The notes under the pieces were generated by a model that was not told the origin of the DNA, made no database searches, and saw only the letters and a program-made list of their open reading frames with translations. Position numbers and translations under genes: made by a program. From JACQFZ01 sp045810625 (GTDB taxonomy: Bacteria; Pseudomonadota; Gammaproteobacteria; Acidiferrobacterales; Sulfurifustaceae), in NCBI GenBank assembly GCA_045810625.1, contig JBJMVQ010000075.1, forward strand, positions 1 through 64,000: a stretch of 64,000 nucleotides of DNA. Direction: 5' to 3'. Of this stretch, positions 7,134 through 16,171 are shown piece after piece (the first letter of the stretch is position 1; every line of letters begins with the position of its first letter).

Positions 7134-8381
7134 CTAATTCAACTGCACTCGCTGTCCCCACGGAACCGGCGCGCGGCCTTTCACGAGCCAAAGCACCGGG
7201 AAGCCCGGCTCGCGCTTGGGAAACTCGCCCTGCGCGTCGGTGAAATAAATCAGGAGATCGGGTGGATGGTCGAGACCCTCCGCCCACTCGAACGCCGGGG
7301 TGAATCGCGTGCCGCCGCCGCCGTACAGTTTTCGCGGCAGCTGCAACTCGTCCCACGCTTCATATAGCCAGGGCCCGTCCGGCGCCAACGCGGCGTCGCA
7401 CGCGTGCAGCCGTATGCGCGCATTGACCGAGCCTTTGATCGCGTTCACTTCGCTCAGGAATTCCCGCATTTCCTGCGGCTCAATGGAGCCGCTCGTGTCG
7501 ATCACCACAATGACGTCGATATACGCGGCGCGCAGACCGGGAAGAATCGCGCTGCCCTCGCGCCGGCTCGGACGGCTGAAGCTGTAGTCGGTGCGCGCGT
7601 TCGCGCTCAAGTATCGCGCCAGGAGCATGCGCCAGGGCAGTTGCGGCTGCAGCAACTCGTCGACGAGCCGCGCCATCGCCGCGGAAAGTTTGCCCGCCCG
7701 CAGCGCCTGTTGCGCCGCCCCCGCGAGGCGCAATTGCCATTGCATCGCCAGGCGTTCGCGCTCGGTTGCTGACATCGGCACCGGACGCGATTCCGGCGCG
7801 GCGCCGGCCTCGTTTTCCCTCGGCGCGTCACTGTCTTTCGGCGTCGGCGTTTGCCGCGCCGCGGGCGGGGCGTCCCGGTTCTCCGCGCCGCGAGCGCGCG
7901 TTTCCGATTCGTCTTCGTCGTAGAGGTGTTGATCAAGCGTCGCTTCGTCCGCGTCCTCGCGGATGAACGGATAGATTTCTTCCGCCGCCATGCCGTTGAA
8001 TTCGGCGCGCAGCAGCGCACCCGGCGGCGGCGTCAGTCCATCCGCAGCGAGCAGCCCGTTGATCGCGAAGTCGCAGGCGATGTCCCAACGCCGGCGCGAA
8101 CGATGCTGCCGGCGATGAAAGTGGGACAACGCACAGTGCATGGCTTCGTGCGCGAGCACGAACTTCGTCTGCTCGACGGTCAGGGCGCGGATGTGGTCGG
8201 GGTTGTAGTAGATGCGCCGCGCATCGGTCGCCGTTGTTATGCACCACGCGGGATCGGCGACGCTGAGGGGCAGGCGCAGCACGAGCGCGCCGAGAAACGG
8301 TTTTTCGATGATGAGCTGCGTGCGCGCGGCCGAGAGCTTGTGTTCGATGTCAGCGGCGGTGTTGCGGCCCGCGTCGTGCAT
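7134..8381 (-). CDS. VWA-like domain protein with N-terminal putative metallopeptidase domain
   Basis: A 415-residue protein. The N-terminal domain has a zinc-protease-like motif LAHEAMHCALSH (HEAMH at residues 78-82). A hydrophilic linker rich in acidic residues, Ala and Pro spans about 140-205. The C-terminal von Willebrand A-like domain carries a MIDAS-type IVVIDTSGSIEP (DTSGS at 295-299). This two-domain arrangement is known as a partner of MoxR-type AAA ATPases, thought to act together in metal insertion or protein-complex maturation. The cognate ATPase gene lies directly upstream with 21 bases between them, so they form one operon. The substrate is unknown; peptidase activity is not established for the family. 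Confidence 0.88.
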   Translation of the reverse strand: MHDAGRNTAADIEHKLSAARTQLIIEKPFLGALVLRLPLSVADPAWCITTATDARRIYYNPDHIRALTVEQTKFVLAHEAMHCALSHFHRRQHRSRRRWDIACDFAINGLLAADGLTPPPGALLRAEFNGMAAEEIYPFIREDADEATLDQHLYDEDESETRARGAENRDAPPAARQTPTPKDSDAPRENEAGAAPESRPVPMSATERERLAMQWQLRLAGAAQQALRAGKLSAAMARLVDELLQPQLPWRMLLARYLSANARTDYSFSRPSRREGSAILPGLRAAYIDVIVVIDTSGSIEPQEMREFLSEVNAIKGSVNARIRLHACDAALAPDGPWLYEAWDELQLPRKLYGGGGTRFTPAFEWAEGLDHPPDLLIYFTDAQGEFPKREPGFPVLWLVKGRAPVPWGQRVQLN

Positions 8382-8402
8382 CGTCGCGCGCTCGACGCTT
8401 GC

Positions 8403-9473
8403 TTACCCGGCGCGCGCCGGCCGCTGCAACACGTCGTAGAGCATGACGTCCGCGACGTTCTTCGCCCACTGCGCGAATTGCGGCAAGCCGAAAATGCGCT
8501 CGCCGACGGCGCGCTGCAGGTCGGACACGAGCATCACGCCCATCTCGCGCGTCGGAAAGCGGTCGGCATAGCGCAGAATGTTTCCGTAGACTTTGCTCTC
8601 GTCGGCGGTTCCGCGCGCGCGCACCGCTCTCGAAACGAGCGCGGAGGCGACGGCGTATTGCAGATCGGTTTCCTTCGGCACGTTCGTGTTGCTGCCGGCC
8701 ACGATCGCTTCGACGTCGGGCAGGTGATCGAGGTTGTCGAGAAACGCTTTGAGCTCGACGCCGGCTGCGGGGCCGACGCAGGCCTGCAGCGCGCCGAGCA
8801 GCAGCGCCGGCTGATCGCCGAATTTGCGCAGCGCGCGGTGCGCGAACTCCCACGACCGCGGGCTCGGGAACGCAACGGGGTTGTGCGCCGGATTGAAATC
8901 GAACAACAGCTCCGGACGAAAACGCAGGAACGCGACGATGCGCTCGTCGATCCCTTGCGCGTACGCCCATGCGACCCAGTCGTCGAGATTCGTTTCCACT
9001 TCGAAGTGCGCGAAGCGGTTCGCGAGCGGCGCGGGCATGCTGTAGGTGATGCCGCGATCGCCCTGACGGTTGCCGGCGGCGAAGATCGCCCAGCCGGGCG
9101 GGATTTCGTAGTTGCCGAGCGCGCGATCGAGAATCAGCTGATACGCCGCGGCCGAGACCGCCGGCGCGGCGGACGTGATCTCGTCGAGAAAGAGAATGCC
9201 TTCGTAGCCGTGGCGCACGGCGTCCGGCAGCATCGCCGGCACCGCCCACTCGACGACTTCGTTCACTCGAAACGGAATACCGCGCAGATCGGTCGGTTCC
9301 ATTTGCGACAGCCGCAGATCGATCATCGGTGTTCCGCGCTTCTCGGCGATCTGCTTGACCATTTGCGACTTGCCGACGCCCGGCGGGCCCCAGAGCATCA
9401 CCGGCGTGTGCTCGCCGCGGCGCGTGCTCTCGTATTCACGATCGAGGACCGCCATGATCAACGCTGGACGCAT
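8403..9473 (-). CDS. MoxR-family AAA+ ATPase
   Basis: A 356-residue ATPase. Walker A is GPPGVGKSQ at residues 29-36, Walker B is GILFLDEIT (about 92-100), and sensor 1 is WAIFAAGNRQGD. The insert regions follow the MoxR pattern (RLSQMEPTDLRGIPF). MoxR ATPases act as chaperones with VWA-domain partners, and the VWA gene is the next gene downstream. The final third lacks any extra domain. The divergent gene at 9661 is separated by 187 bases containing both promoters. Confidence 0.92.
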   Translation of the reverse strand: MRPALIMAVLDREYESTRRGEHTPVMLWGPPGVGKSQMVKQIAEKRGTPMIDLRLSQMEPTDLRGIPFRVNEVVEWAVPAMLPDAVRHGYEGILFLDEITSAAPAVSAAAYQLILDRALGNYEIPPGWAIFAAGNRQGDRGITYSMPAPLANRFAHFEVETNLDDWVAWAYAQGIDERIVAFLRFRPELLFDFNPAHNPVAFPSPRSWEFAHRALRKFGDQPALLLGALQACVGPAAGVELKAFLDNLDHLPDVEAIVAGSNTNVPKETDLQYAVASALVSRAVRARGTADESKVYGNILRYADRFPTREMGVMLVSDLQRAVGERIFGLPQFAQWAKNVADVMLYDVLQRPARAG

Positions 9474-9660
9474 GCATTCTCCCTCGTCCGGTTCTCCGCT
9501 GCGGAAGGGAGCCGGTGGTTTGCACTAGACTGAGGATGAAGACGGTGCTTCTCGAAGTATAAGATGCGACTTGGGGACCGTCTAATGAGATGCGCCTGAC
9601 GGGCGCGCGGTGCGGGTGAGTGCACGAGTGACTGCGCGAACGGCGTAGGGAGGCGAAGCA

Positions 9661-10359
9661 ATGATGGCAGGTAACTTGGCAATAACGTTTTCCGGACGCG
9701 TGCGCGACGGCTTCGGCATCGCGCTGTGGCAGGCGGACGGCACCGGTCCCGAGCCCGCGGCGGTCGGGCATTCGTTCATCACGGCGGTTGAGCCGATCAC
9801 CGCGCATTATTACGTCGCGTCCCGCGATCACGTCGAGCCGTCCGCGCGCGGCGTCGTCGGCGCCGACGCGCTCGTCGGCCCCTGGCCGCGGCTTGCACAG
9901 GCGCTCGCGGCCGCCGGTCGGCGCGCCGCTGAACTCGTGATGCGGCTGCCGCTGACGACGGCCGGCGCCGATCGTGAAGGGGAGGACTGGTTCTTTCGCG
10001 ACGGCGTGGAAACGCGCTACTTGCGTCCGCAGGCGCCGCTACCGCTCGCGCTCGGAACCGATCCGCTCGTCGAGTTCGCGCCGCCGCGCCTCGTTTTGAC
10101 GGAAGACTACCGGGGCGCGCGCGACTTTTCCGAAGTCCGGATTTCGCTGGTGTCCGACGTCACCCCGGTGCGTCTCGCGTCCGGTGCTCAGCGCGGCCGG
10201 TATGCGGCGGTAGCCCAAGCATTCCTGGACGATCTCGGCGGGCGCTCCGTACGGTTCGTCGTCGATCGCATCGAGCTGGTGGCGGAGACCTTCGCGGGGC
10301 ATGGTCGCCTGGTCGGCCGTTTCGCGGAGATTCCCACGGCGCGTGTAGAAGTCGTTTAG
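9661..10359 (+). CDS. hypothetical protein divergent from the MoxR gene
   Basis: A 232-residue protein with a good ribosome binding site (GGGAGG at 9648-9653, 7 bases before ATG 9661). It has GC-rich third positions consistent with a native gene. The sequence has several beta-strand-like blocks (NLAITFSGRVRDGFGIALWQ, FSEVRISLVSDVTPVRLA, GRSVRFVVDRIELVAE) separated by Ala/Arg-rich helices. There is no signal peptide and no membrane segment. I do not recognise the family. It may be functionally tied to the divergent MoxR/VWA pair but nothing in the sequence proves it. Confidence 0.6.
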   Translation: MMAGNLAITFSGRVRDGFGIALWQADGTGPEPAAVGHSFITAVEPITAHYYVASRDHVEPSARGVVGADALVGPWPRLAQALAAAGRRAAELVMRLPLTTAGADREGEDWFFRDGVETRYLRPQAPLPLALGTDPLVEFAPPRLVLTEDYRGARDFSEVRISLVSDVTPVRLASGAQRGRYAAVAQAFLDDLGGRSVRFVVDRIELVAETFAGHGRLVGRFAEIPTARVEVV

Positions 10360-10360
10360 G

Positions 10361-10730
10361 GGTTTGAACCGCAGAGGACGCGGAGAACGCAGAGGAAGGA
10401 AAACTTGATTAAGGACTCGCGGGCCGAATTTGCGAGGCAGCGACGCCACGTCAGCACCCTAACAGGCTGTTGAGAAACTCAAAACATGTAGCCCGGATGG
10501 AGCGATAGCGGAATCCGGGACGTAGGAATTCCCCGGATTCCGGCGCTTCGCGCCTGCATCCGGGCTACATCGGAAATTCACGGTGTTTATCAACGGCCCG
10601 GTAGCCGCCAAGGACGCTTAGGAACGATCAGGAGTATTCGTTATTAAAGGCGGAGCGGAATACACATGGCGTGAATTTATTCGATTTATTTGCCTTCCTC
10701 CGCGTCCTTGGCGTCCTTAGCGGTTCAAGC
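10361..10730. repeat. nested inverted repeats (composite repeat element)
   Basis: This otherwise gene-free stretch (10360-10775) is made of three nested pairs of inverted repeats. The outer pair is GAACCGCAGAGGACGCGGAG at about 10366 and its imperfect reverse complement CCGCGTCCTTGGCGTCC...GCGGTTC at about 10691-10728. The middle pair is CTAACAGGCTGTTGAGAAAC (about 10459-10478) against GTTTATCAACGGCCCGGTAG (about 10584-10603). The inner pair is TGTAGCCCGGAT (from 10490) against ATCCGGGCTACA (ending about 10572), itself containing a smaller GGAATCCGGG/CCCGGATTCC hairpin. No transposase is encoded. Such elements are typical of REP- or MITE-like intergenic repeats. Confidence 0.7.
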
Positions 10731-10775
10731 TTCTTTTCACGGATTTCGCTTCATCCAGCGACGTGAATTGTTACG

Positions 10776-12596
10776 CTAGCCGACAGTCAACCCGTTCCCG
10801 ACGGCCTGTTTCGGCCGCTCCTCGTCTTCCTTGAGCTGCAGCGCCCAAAGCTGCGCATAAGTGCCGCCGCGCGCCAGCAGCTCGGCGTGCGTCCCGCTCT
10901 CGGTGATCCGCCCGCCTTCCATCACTAGAATCCGATCGGCGTCCATGATCGTCGAGAGCCGATGCGCGATGACGAGCGTCGTGTGGTTCGCCGCCACGTC
11001 GGCAAGCTGCGCCTGGATGATCTTCTCCGATTGTGAGTCGAGCGCCGAGGTCGCTTCGTCGAACACGAGAATGCGCGGGCGTTTCAGGATCGCGCGCGCG
11101 ACGGCGACGCGCTGCTTCTCGCCGCCGGAAAGCTTCAGGCCGCGTTCGCCCACCATCGTATCGTAGCCCTTCGGCAGCCCCTCGATGAAGTGGTGGATGT
11201 GCGCATGCTTCGCCGCCTGGATCACTTCTTCCCGCGTCGCGCCCGGACGGCCGTAGGCGATGTTGTAATAGATCGTGTCGTTGAACAGCACGGTGTCCTG
11301 CGGGACGATGCCGATGATCGCGCGCACGCTCCTTTGCGTGACGCTGCGGATGTCCTGCCCGTCGATCGTGATGCGCCCGCCCGAGACGTCGTAGAAGCGA
11401 AACAGCAGCCGCGCGAGCGTCGACTTTCCGCCGCCGCTCGTGCCGACGACGGCCACTTTGCGGCCGGCCGGGATTTCGAAGCTCACGTCGAACAGGATTT
11501 GCCGGTCCGGGTCGTAGAAGAAATCAACGTGCTCGAAGCGCACGTGCGCGCGGCTCACGACGAGATCGGGCGCGCCCGGCGCGTCGTGCACCTCCGGGTT
11601 TTGCTCGAGCAGACTGAACATGCGCTCCATATCGGCGAGCGAGTGGCGAATCTCGCGGTACACGAAGCCGAGGAAATTGAGCGGCTGATAGAGCTGAATC
11701 AGGAATGCGTTGACCAGCACCAGATCGCCGAGCGTCATGCTGCCCGTGAGGACGCCGTAGCCTGCCATCAGCATCAGGACCGTGGCGCCGAGCGCGATAA
11801 TGCCGGCCTGACCGGCGTTGAGAAACGACAGCGACGTCTGGTTGCGCACGGCCGCCTTTTCCCAGACATCGAGCGTCTCGTCGTAGCGCCGCGCTTCGTA
11901 TTTCTCGTTGTTGAAGTACTTCACCGTCTCATAGTTGATGAGACTGTCGATCGCGCGGGTGTTCGCCTTCGAATCCATCTCGTTCATGGTGCGACGAAAG
12001 ATCATGCGCCACTCGGTGACCCAAAGTGTGAAGACGATGTACACCGCGATGGTCCCGAGCGTCACGACGGCGAACCACGGGCTGTATTTCACGAGCAGGA
12101 TGCCGGTGACGAACGCGATTTCGAGAATCGTCGGTAGAATGTTGAACAGCATGAAGTTGAGAAGAAAGCGGATGCCGGCCGCGCCGCGCTCGATGTCGCG
12201 CGACACGCCGCCCGTCTGCCGTTCGAGATGGAAGCGCAGGCTCAAGCGGTGCAAATGCTCGAACACCTTGAGCGCCACGCGGCGGATCGAGCGCTGCAGC
12301 ACCTTCACGAACACCACGTCGCGCAGCTCGCCGAAGAGCGAGTTGCCGAAGCGCAGGAGGCCGTAGGCCGCGAACAGGAACACCGGCAGCGCGAGCAGCG
12401 CCTCGGTGTGCTCGAACGTGTCGACGATGCGTTTCAGGACCAGCGGCACGGCCACATTGGCGACCTTCGCGGCCGCGAGAAACGCGAGCGCGACCGCGAC
12501 GCGCCCGGGGAACTCGAGCAGGTAGGGCAGCAGGCTTTTAATGGTGCGCCAGTCGTTGCGACCGGTGGGGGGTTTGCCGTAGTGGCTGAAGCGCAA
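10776..12596 (-). CDS. ABC exporter, Atm1/ABCB7-type fused permease-ATPase
   Basis: A half-transporter of 606 residues if started at TTG 12596, which has AAAGGAG 6 bases upstream; the frame is open to 12641. The N-terminal membrane domain (about 1-320) has five to six hydrophobic segments and the Atm1-type signatures TGGVSRDIERGAAGIRF and RAIDSLINYETVKYFNNEK. The ATPase domain (about 345-580) has Walker A VGTSGGGKST, signature LSGGEKQR, and Walker B ILVFDEATSALD. Atm1-type exporters in bacteria move glutathione-linked metals or persulfide species and act as homodimers in the inner membrane. The exact substrate cannot be read from sequence. It stands alone, with no partner gene. Confidence 0.92.
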   Translation of the reverse strand: MRFSHYGKPPTGRNDWRTIKSLLPYLLEFPGRVAVALAFLAAAKVANVAVPLVLKRIVDTFEHTEALLALPVFLFAAYGLLRFGNSLFGELRDVVFVKVLQRSIRRVALKVFEHLHRLSLRFHLERQTGGVSRDIERGAAGIRFLLNFMLFNILPTILEIAFVTGILLVKYSPWFAVVTLGTIAVYIVFTLWVTEWRMIFRRTMNEMDSKANTRAIDSLINYETVKYFNNEKYEARRYDETLDVWEKAAVRNQTSLSFLNAGQAGIIALGATVLMLMAGYGVLTGSMTLGDLVLVNAFLIQLYQPLNFLGFVYREIRHSLADMERMFSLLEQNPEVHDAPGAPDLVVSRAHVRFEHVDFFYDPDRQILFDVSFEIPAGRKVAVVGTSGGGKSTLARLLFRFYDVSGGRITIDGQDIRSVTQRSVRAIIGIVPQDTVLFNDTIYYNIAYGRPGATREEVIQAAKHAHIHHFIEGLPKGYDTMVGERGLKLSGGEKQRVAVARAILKRPRILVFDEATSALDSQSEKIIQAQLADVAANHTTLVIAHRLSTIMDADRILVMEGGRITESGTHAELLARGGTYAQLWALQLKEDEERPKQAVGNGLTVG

Positions 12597-13066
12597 AGCA
12601 AGCTCCTTTCGACTACAAACGCTGATTTTACAGTAGTCCATTTAGCTACACGAAGCCGGATAAACGGCCGGGTTTGGGCGGCATCTGCAAAGCATCGCCG
12701 GAAGGCACACGAGCGAGTCAGGACTGATGAAAAAAGTGCGCTCCCAGGATTTTTCAACTCGATTCGCCGCGGCGCACCTTTTCGGCTTCACTACCTTGCT
12801 TTCGGGAAAAGGTCCGCGGCGCGCGGATGCACGTTCGGTGCATCCGCGAGAACAACGCTTCGCCCGCGGCTCTCTCCGGCGCTTTCGGCGCTACGCTTTC
12901 CTGCTTCGCTCGAAAGCCAGGGCGAGACCTCCTGTCTGCCCATTCGAAAGCCCCGCCTCACCCGTCTCACCCCTGCAAACGGTGAGCCGTGATCGTGGCC
13001 GGCAGATGCCGGCTGGGCGGTTAGCAGGGCGTTCATCAACGCCCTGCTAAGGGTACAATTTGATTC
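12597..13066. other. 470-base gap upstream of holA, no gene supported
   Basis: I see no coding frame with family resemblance here; open frames on both strands are Arg/Pro/Ser-rich. lptE, which often precedes holA, is not present. The stretch contains a small hairpin (GCCGGC, AGAT, GCCGGC at about 12999-13014) and a longer perfect hairpin immediately before holA, listed separately. It must hold the divergent promoters of the ABC transporter and holA. Confidence 0.5.
13021..13050. repeat. perfect 13-bp hairpin before holA
   Basis: TTAGCAGGGCGTT and its exact reverse complement AACGCCCTGCTAA are separated by a 4-base loop CATC. The hairpin ends 16 bases before the holA ATG and has no T run after it. 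It may be an RNA structure in the holA leader or a copy of a dispersed palindromic repeat. Confidence 0.7.
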
Positions 13067-14107
13067 ATGCAACTCAGCGCCGATCAGCTCCCGGCTCACC
13101 TCAAACGCGGCCTCGCGCCGCTCTATTTCATTTCGGGCGACGACCCGCTCGCCGCGCAGGAGTGCACCGACGCCATCCGCGCGGCGGCGCAGGCGGCGGG
13201 ATGCGAGGAGCGCAAGGTGTATACCGTCGAAAGCGGGTTCGATTGGGCCGCATTCCGGAACGAGCTGCGCTCCGGCTCGCTCTTCTCGACGCGCCGGTTG
13301 CTCGAGCTGCGGCTGCCGACCGGCAAGCCGGGAGAGGAGGGTGCGCGGACGCTCGCCGAGGTTGCCGGGGACGAAGCGCCGGACGTCACAGTGCTCGTGG
13401 TGGCCGGCAAGCTCGACAAGCAGGCCCGGGCGGCGAAATGGGTAGCGGCGCTCGAACGGGCCGGCGTGACCATCACGCTTTATCCGATCGACGCACGCCA
13501 GTTGCCGGCCTGGATCGAGCGGCGCATGCGCGCCCGCGGGCTGGTCCCGGGCCGGGGCGTCGCGGACATGTTGGCGCATTACACTGAGGGCAATTCGCTC
13601 GCCTGTGCGCAGGAGATCGAAAAGCTTGCGCTTTCCGGGGCGCGCGAGGTGAGCGCGGATGACATCGCCGGACAACTTAGCGACAATGCCCGGTTCACGG
13701 TTTATGCCCTCGCCGACGCCGCGTTAGCCGGCGACACCGCGACGGTGCTGCGTATCCTGCACAGCCTGCGGGCGGAAGGCGAAGCGCCGGCCCTGGTGTC
13801 GTGGGCGCTGGCGCGCGAAGTGCGCGAAGCCGCGCGGATCGCGCAGGTGATTGCATCGGGGCGGCCGGCGGCGCAGGTGCTCGAAGAATTTCGCGTGTGG
13901 GCGCGACGCAAGCCGATCATGCAGAAGGCGCTGACGCGCCACAAGCTCGCGAGCTGGCATGAGTTGTTGCGCGCCGCCGCACGTGCCGACCGTGTCGTGA
14001 AGGGTCAGCGTCCGGGTGACGCGTGGCTCGAGCTCGAGGCGCTGGCCCTCGCGCTCGCCGGCTGCGCGACTCCGGCCTACACGCTCAGGGGAGAAGCAGT
14101 AGTATGA
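13067..14107 (+). CDS. holA: DNA polymerase III subunit delta
   Basis: A 346-residue protein, the normal length for the clamp-loader delta subunit, which opens the beta sliding clamp. The N-terminal RecA-like domain has PLYFISGDDPLAAQECTDAI, then FDWAAFRNELRSGSLFSTRR, both typical of HolA. The middle and C-terminal helical domains include EGNSLACAQEIEKLAL and DNARFTVYALADAALAGD. It acts in the replisome with gamma/tau and delta prime. The stop codon overlaps the proA start (ATGA), indicating translational coupling. Confidence 0.95.
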   Translation: MQLSADQLPAHLKRGLAPLYFISGDDPLAAQECTDAIRAAAQAAGCEERKVYTVESGFDWAAFRNELRSGSLFSTRRLLELRLPTGKPGEEGARTLAEVAGDEAPDVTVLVVAGKLDKQARAAKWVAALERAGVTITLYPIDARQLPAWIERRMRARGLVPGRGVADMLAHYTEGNSLACAQEIEKLALSGAREVSADDIAGQLSDNARFTVYALADAALAGDTATVLRILHSLRAEGEAPALVSWALAREVREAARIAQVIASGRPAAQVLEEFRVWARRKPIMQKALTRHKLASWHELLRAAARADRVVKGQRPGDAWLELEALALALAGCATPAYTLRGEAVV

Positions 14108-15387
14108 AGGTGATGAGCCGATCGGTTGCGACAGACGTCGAAGCGTACATGCGGACGCTCGGCGTCCGTGCGCGTACCGCATCGCGCCTGCTCGCGCGCG
14201 CGGAAACGGCCGCGAAGAACGCGGCGCTGCTCGCGACCGCGGCCGAGATCGAACGAAGCCCCGACGCACTGCTCGCGGCGAACCGGAAGGACCTCGACGC
14301 CGGGCGCGCGGCCGGCCTGGATGCGGCGTTCCTCGATCGCCTCACGCTCAATCCGGCGCGCGTGCAATTGATGGCGGAGGGACTGCGCCAGATCGCGGCG
14401 CTGCCCGATCCAATCGGCGAGATCACCGATCTGCGCTACCGGCCGTCGGGCATTCAGGTCGGGCGCATGCGCGTGCCGCTCGGCGTGATCGGCATCATTT
14501 ATGAATCGCGTCCGAACGTCACCGCCGACGCCGCGGGTCTTTGCCTCAAATCCGGCAACGCGGCGATTTTGCGCGGCGGCAGCGAGGCGATGCAGTCGAA
14601 TCAAGCGATCGCCGCGTGTATCCACGCAGGACTCGCGCAAGCCGGGCTGCCGACCGATGCGGTGCAGGTGGTCGAGACAACGGATCGCGCGGCAGTCGGC
14701 AGGCTGATCACTCTTAAGGACTACGTCGACGTCATCGTTCCGCGCGGCGGCAAGAGTCTGATCGAGCGCATCAGTAACGAGGCGACGATTCCGGTCATCA
14801 AACATCTGCACGGCATCTGCCACGTCTACATCGACGACAAGGCCGACCTCGACAAAGCGGTGCGGATTGCCTTCAACGCCAAGTGCCAGCGCTATGCGGT
14901 GTGCAACGCGATGGAGACGCTGCTCGTCGCCGCCGGCATCGCCGAGCGCGCGCTGCCTGTGCTCGGCAAGATGTACCGTGAGCAGGGTGTGGAGCTGCGC
15001 GGCTGCGACACGACGCGGCGCATACTGCCCGGCATCAACACGGCCACCGAAGAGGATTGGCACACCGAGTACGAGGCGCCGATACTGTCGATCCGTGTGG
15101 TCGACGACCTCGATGCGGCGATCGATCACATCGCAACGTACGGCTCGCAGCATACCGATGCGATCGTGACCGAGGACATTACGCGCGCGCGCCGTTTCCT
15201 GCGCGAGGTCGATTCCAGCTCGGTGATTGTCAACGCCTCGACGCGCTTCGCCGACGGTTTCGAGTACGGGCTCGGCGCGGAGATCGGCATTTCCACCAAC
15301 AAGCTCCATGCGCGTGGTCCGGTCGGGCTCGAAGGTCTGACGTCTCAGAAGTTTGTCGTGATCGGTGACGGTCACGTGCGCACTTGA
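14104..15387 (+). CDS. proA: gamma-glutamyl phosphate reductase
   Basis: A 427-residue enzyme of the aldehyde dehydrogenase fold that reduces gamma-glutamyl phosphate to glutamate semialdehyde with NADPH, the second step of proline synthesis. ATG 14104 overlaps the holA stop; the frame is open upstream but inside holA. Family blocks are visible: MRVPLGVIGIIYESRPNVT, LKSGNAAILRGGSEA, IVPRGGKSLIERI, HGICHVYIDD, and the catalytic Cys in YAVCNAMETLLV. C-terminal NASTRFADGFEYGLGAEIGI is also diagnostic. The partner proB is not in the window. Confidence 0.97.
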   Translation: MKVMSRSVATDVEAYMRTLGVRARTASRLLARAETAAKNAALLATAAEIERSPDALLAANRKDLDAGRAAGLDAAFLDRLTLNPARVQLMAEGLRQIAALPDPIGEITDLRYRPSGIQVGRMRVPLGVIGIIYESRPNVTADAAGLCLKSGNAAILRGGSEAMQSNQAIAACIHAGLAQAGLPTDAVQVVETTDRAAVGRLITLKDYVDVIVPRGGKSLIERISNEATIPVIKHLHGICHVYIDDKADLDKAVRIAFNAKCQRYAVCNAMETLLVAAGIAERALPVLGKMYREQGVELRGCDTTRRILPGINTATEEDWHTEYEAPILSIRVVDDLDAAIDHIATYGSQHTDAIVTEDITRARRFLREVDSSSVIVNASTRFADGFEYGLGAEIGISTNKLHARGPVGLEGLTSQKFVVIGDGHVRT

Positions 15388-15462
15388 TCCCGCGTAGTTC
15401 GCTCGCCTGCTTTTCCGTTCCGTCTGATCGTGTTGTCGGCACGTGGCGCCGTGCGCACGCTG

Positions 15463-15506
15463 CCCTCACCCTCATTCCCTCTCCCGGTTGCGCGAGAGAG
15501 GGAGGC
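15463..15506. repeat. dispersed CCCTCACCCT-type repeat with hairpin
   Basis: The proA-nadD gap contains CCCTCACCCTCATTCCCTCTC followed after 12 bases by GAGAGGG, so CCCTCTC/GAGAGGG can pair. This resembles an intergenic repeat found in many proteobacterial genomes. It has no T run and is not a typical terminator. Confidence 0.5.
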
Positions 15507-15541
15507 GAGCCGAAGCGCGTGCTGACGCACGCGCACCTCGT

Positions 15542-16171
15542 ATGATCGGCGTCCTCGGCGGCACCTTCGATCCGATTCACTACGGACATTTGCGCCCCGC
15601 GCGGGAAGTGTTCGATCACCTCGGGCTCGCTCGGCTGCATCTGATCCCCGCTGCCGCGCCGCCGCATCGTAAGCCGCCGCTCGCCACCGCCGCGCAGCGC
15701 CTGCGCATGGTCGAGATCGCCGTTACGGAGTTCCCTGGCTTCGTGGCCGACGATCGCGAAATTCGTCGCGGCGGCGTGTCGTATACCGTCCCGACGCTCG
15801 AAGCGCTGCGCGCCGAGATCGGCGACGCGCCGCTCTGTTTTCTTCTCGGCACGGATGCTTTCGCCGGTCTGCCGTCGTGGTATCGCTGGGAGCAGCTGTT
15901 CGAACTGGCCCATCTCGTCGTGATGCAGCGTCCCGGCGCGGCCGCGTCCATTCCCGCGTGGGCGGCAGCGCGGGTCTGTTCGGGGCGCGAATCGATCGCC
16001 GCGCGACCGGCCGGAGCCGTCGTTTTCGTCCCCGTTACGCCGCGCGATATTTCGGCGACGCAGCTGCGCGCCGCGATCGCTCGCGGCGAGACGCCCGCCG
16101 CCGATGTCTTGCCGCCCGCGGTTTGGGATTACATCGAACGTCTACACCTCTACCGGAGCTCCGCCGCTTGA
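15542..16171 (+). CDS. nadD: nicotinate-nucleotide adenylyltransferase
   Basis: A 209-residue enzyme that joins ATP to nicotinate mononucleotide to form deamido-NAD. The start is ATG 15542, just before the nucleotidyltransferase motif IGVLGGTFDPIHYGHLRPA (HxGH-type); the frame is open upstream to 15443, but that part is repeat DNA. Further family features are IPAAAPPHRK, FLLGTDAFAGLPSWYRW and ISATQLRAAI (ISxTxxR). The stop codon shares a base with the rsfS start (TGATG), so the two are coupled. Confidence 0.96.
   Translation: MIGVLGGTFDPIHYGHLRPAREVFDHLGLARLHLIPAAAPPHRKPPLATAAQRLRMVEIAVTEFPGFVADDREIRRGGVSYTVPTLEALRAEIGDAPLCFLLGTDAFAGLPSWYRWEQLFELAHLVVMQRPGAAASIPAWAAARVCSGRESIAARPAGAVVFVPVTPRDISATQLRAAIARGETPAADVLPPAVWDYIERLHLYRSSAA

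Noticed and set aside
12791..13675. Minus-strand open frame of 294 codons over the holA start
   Set aside because: Overlaps holA, lacks family features and a ribosome binding site.
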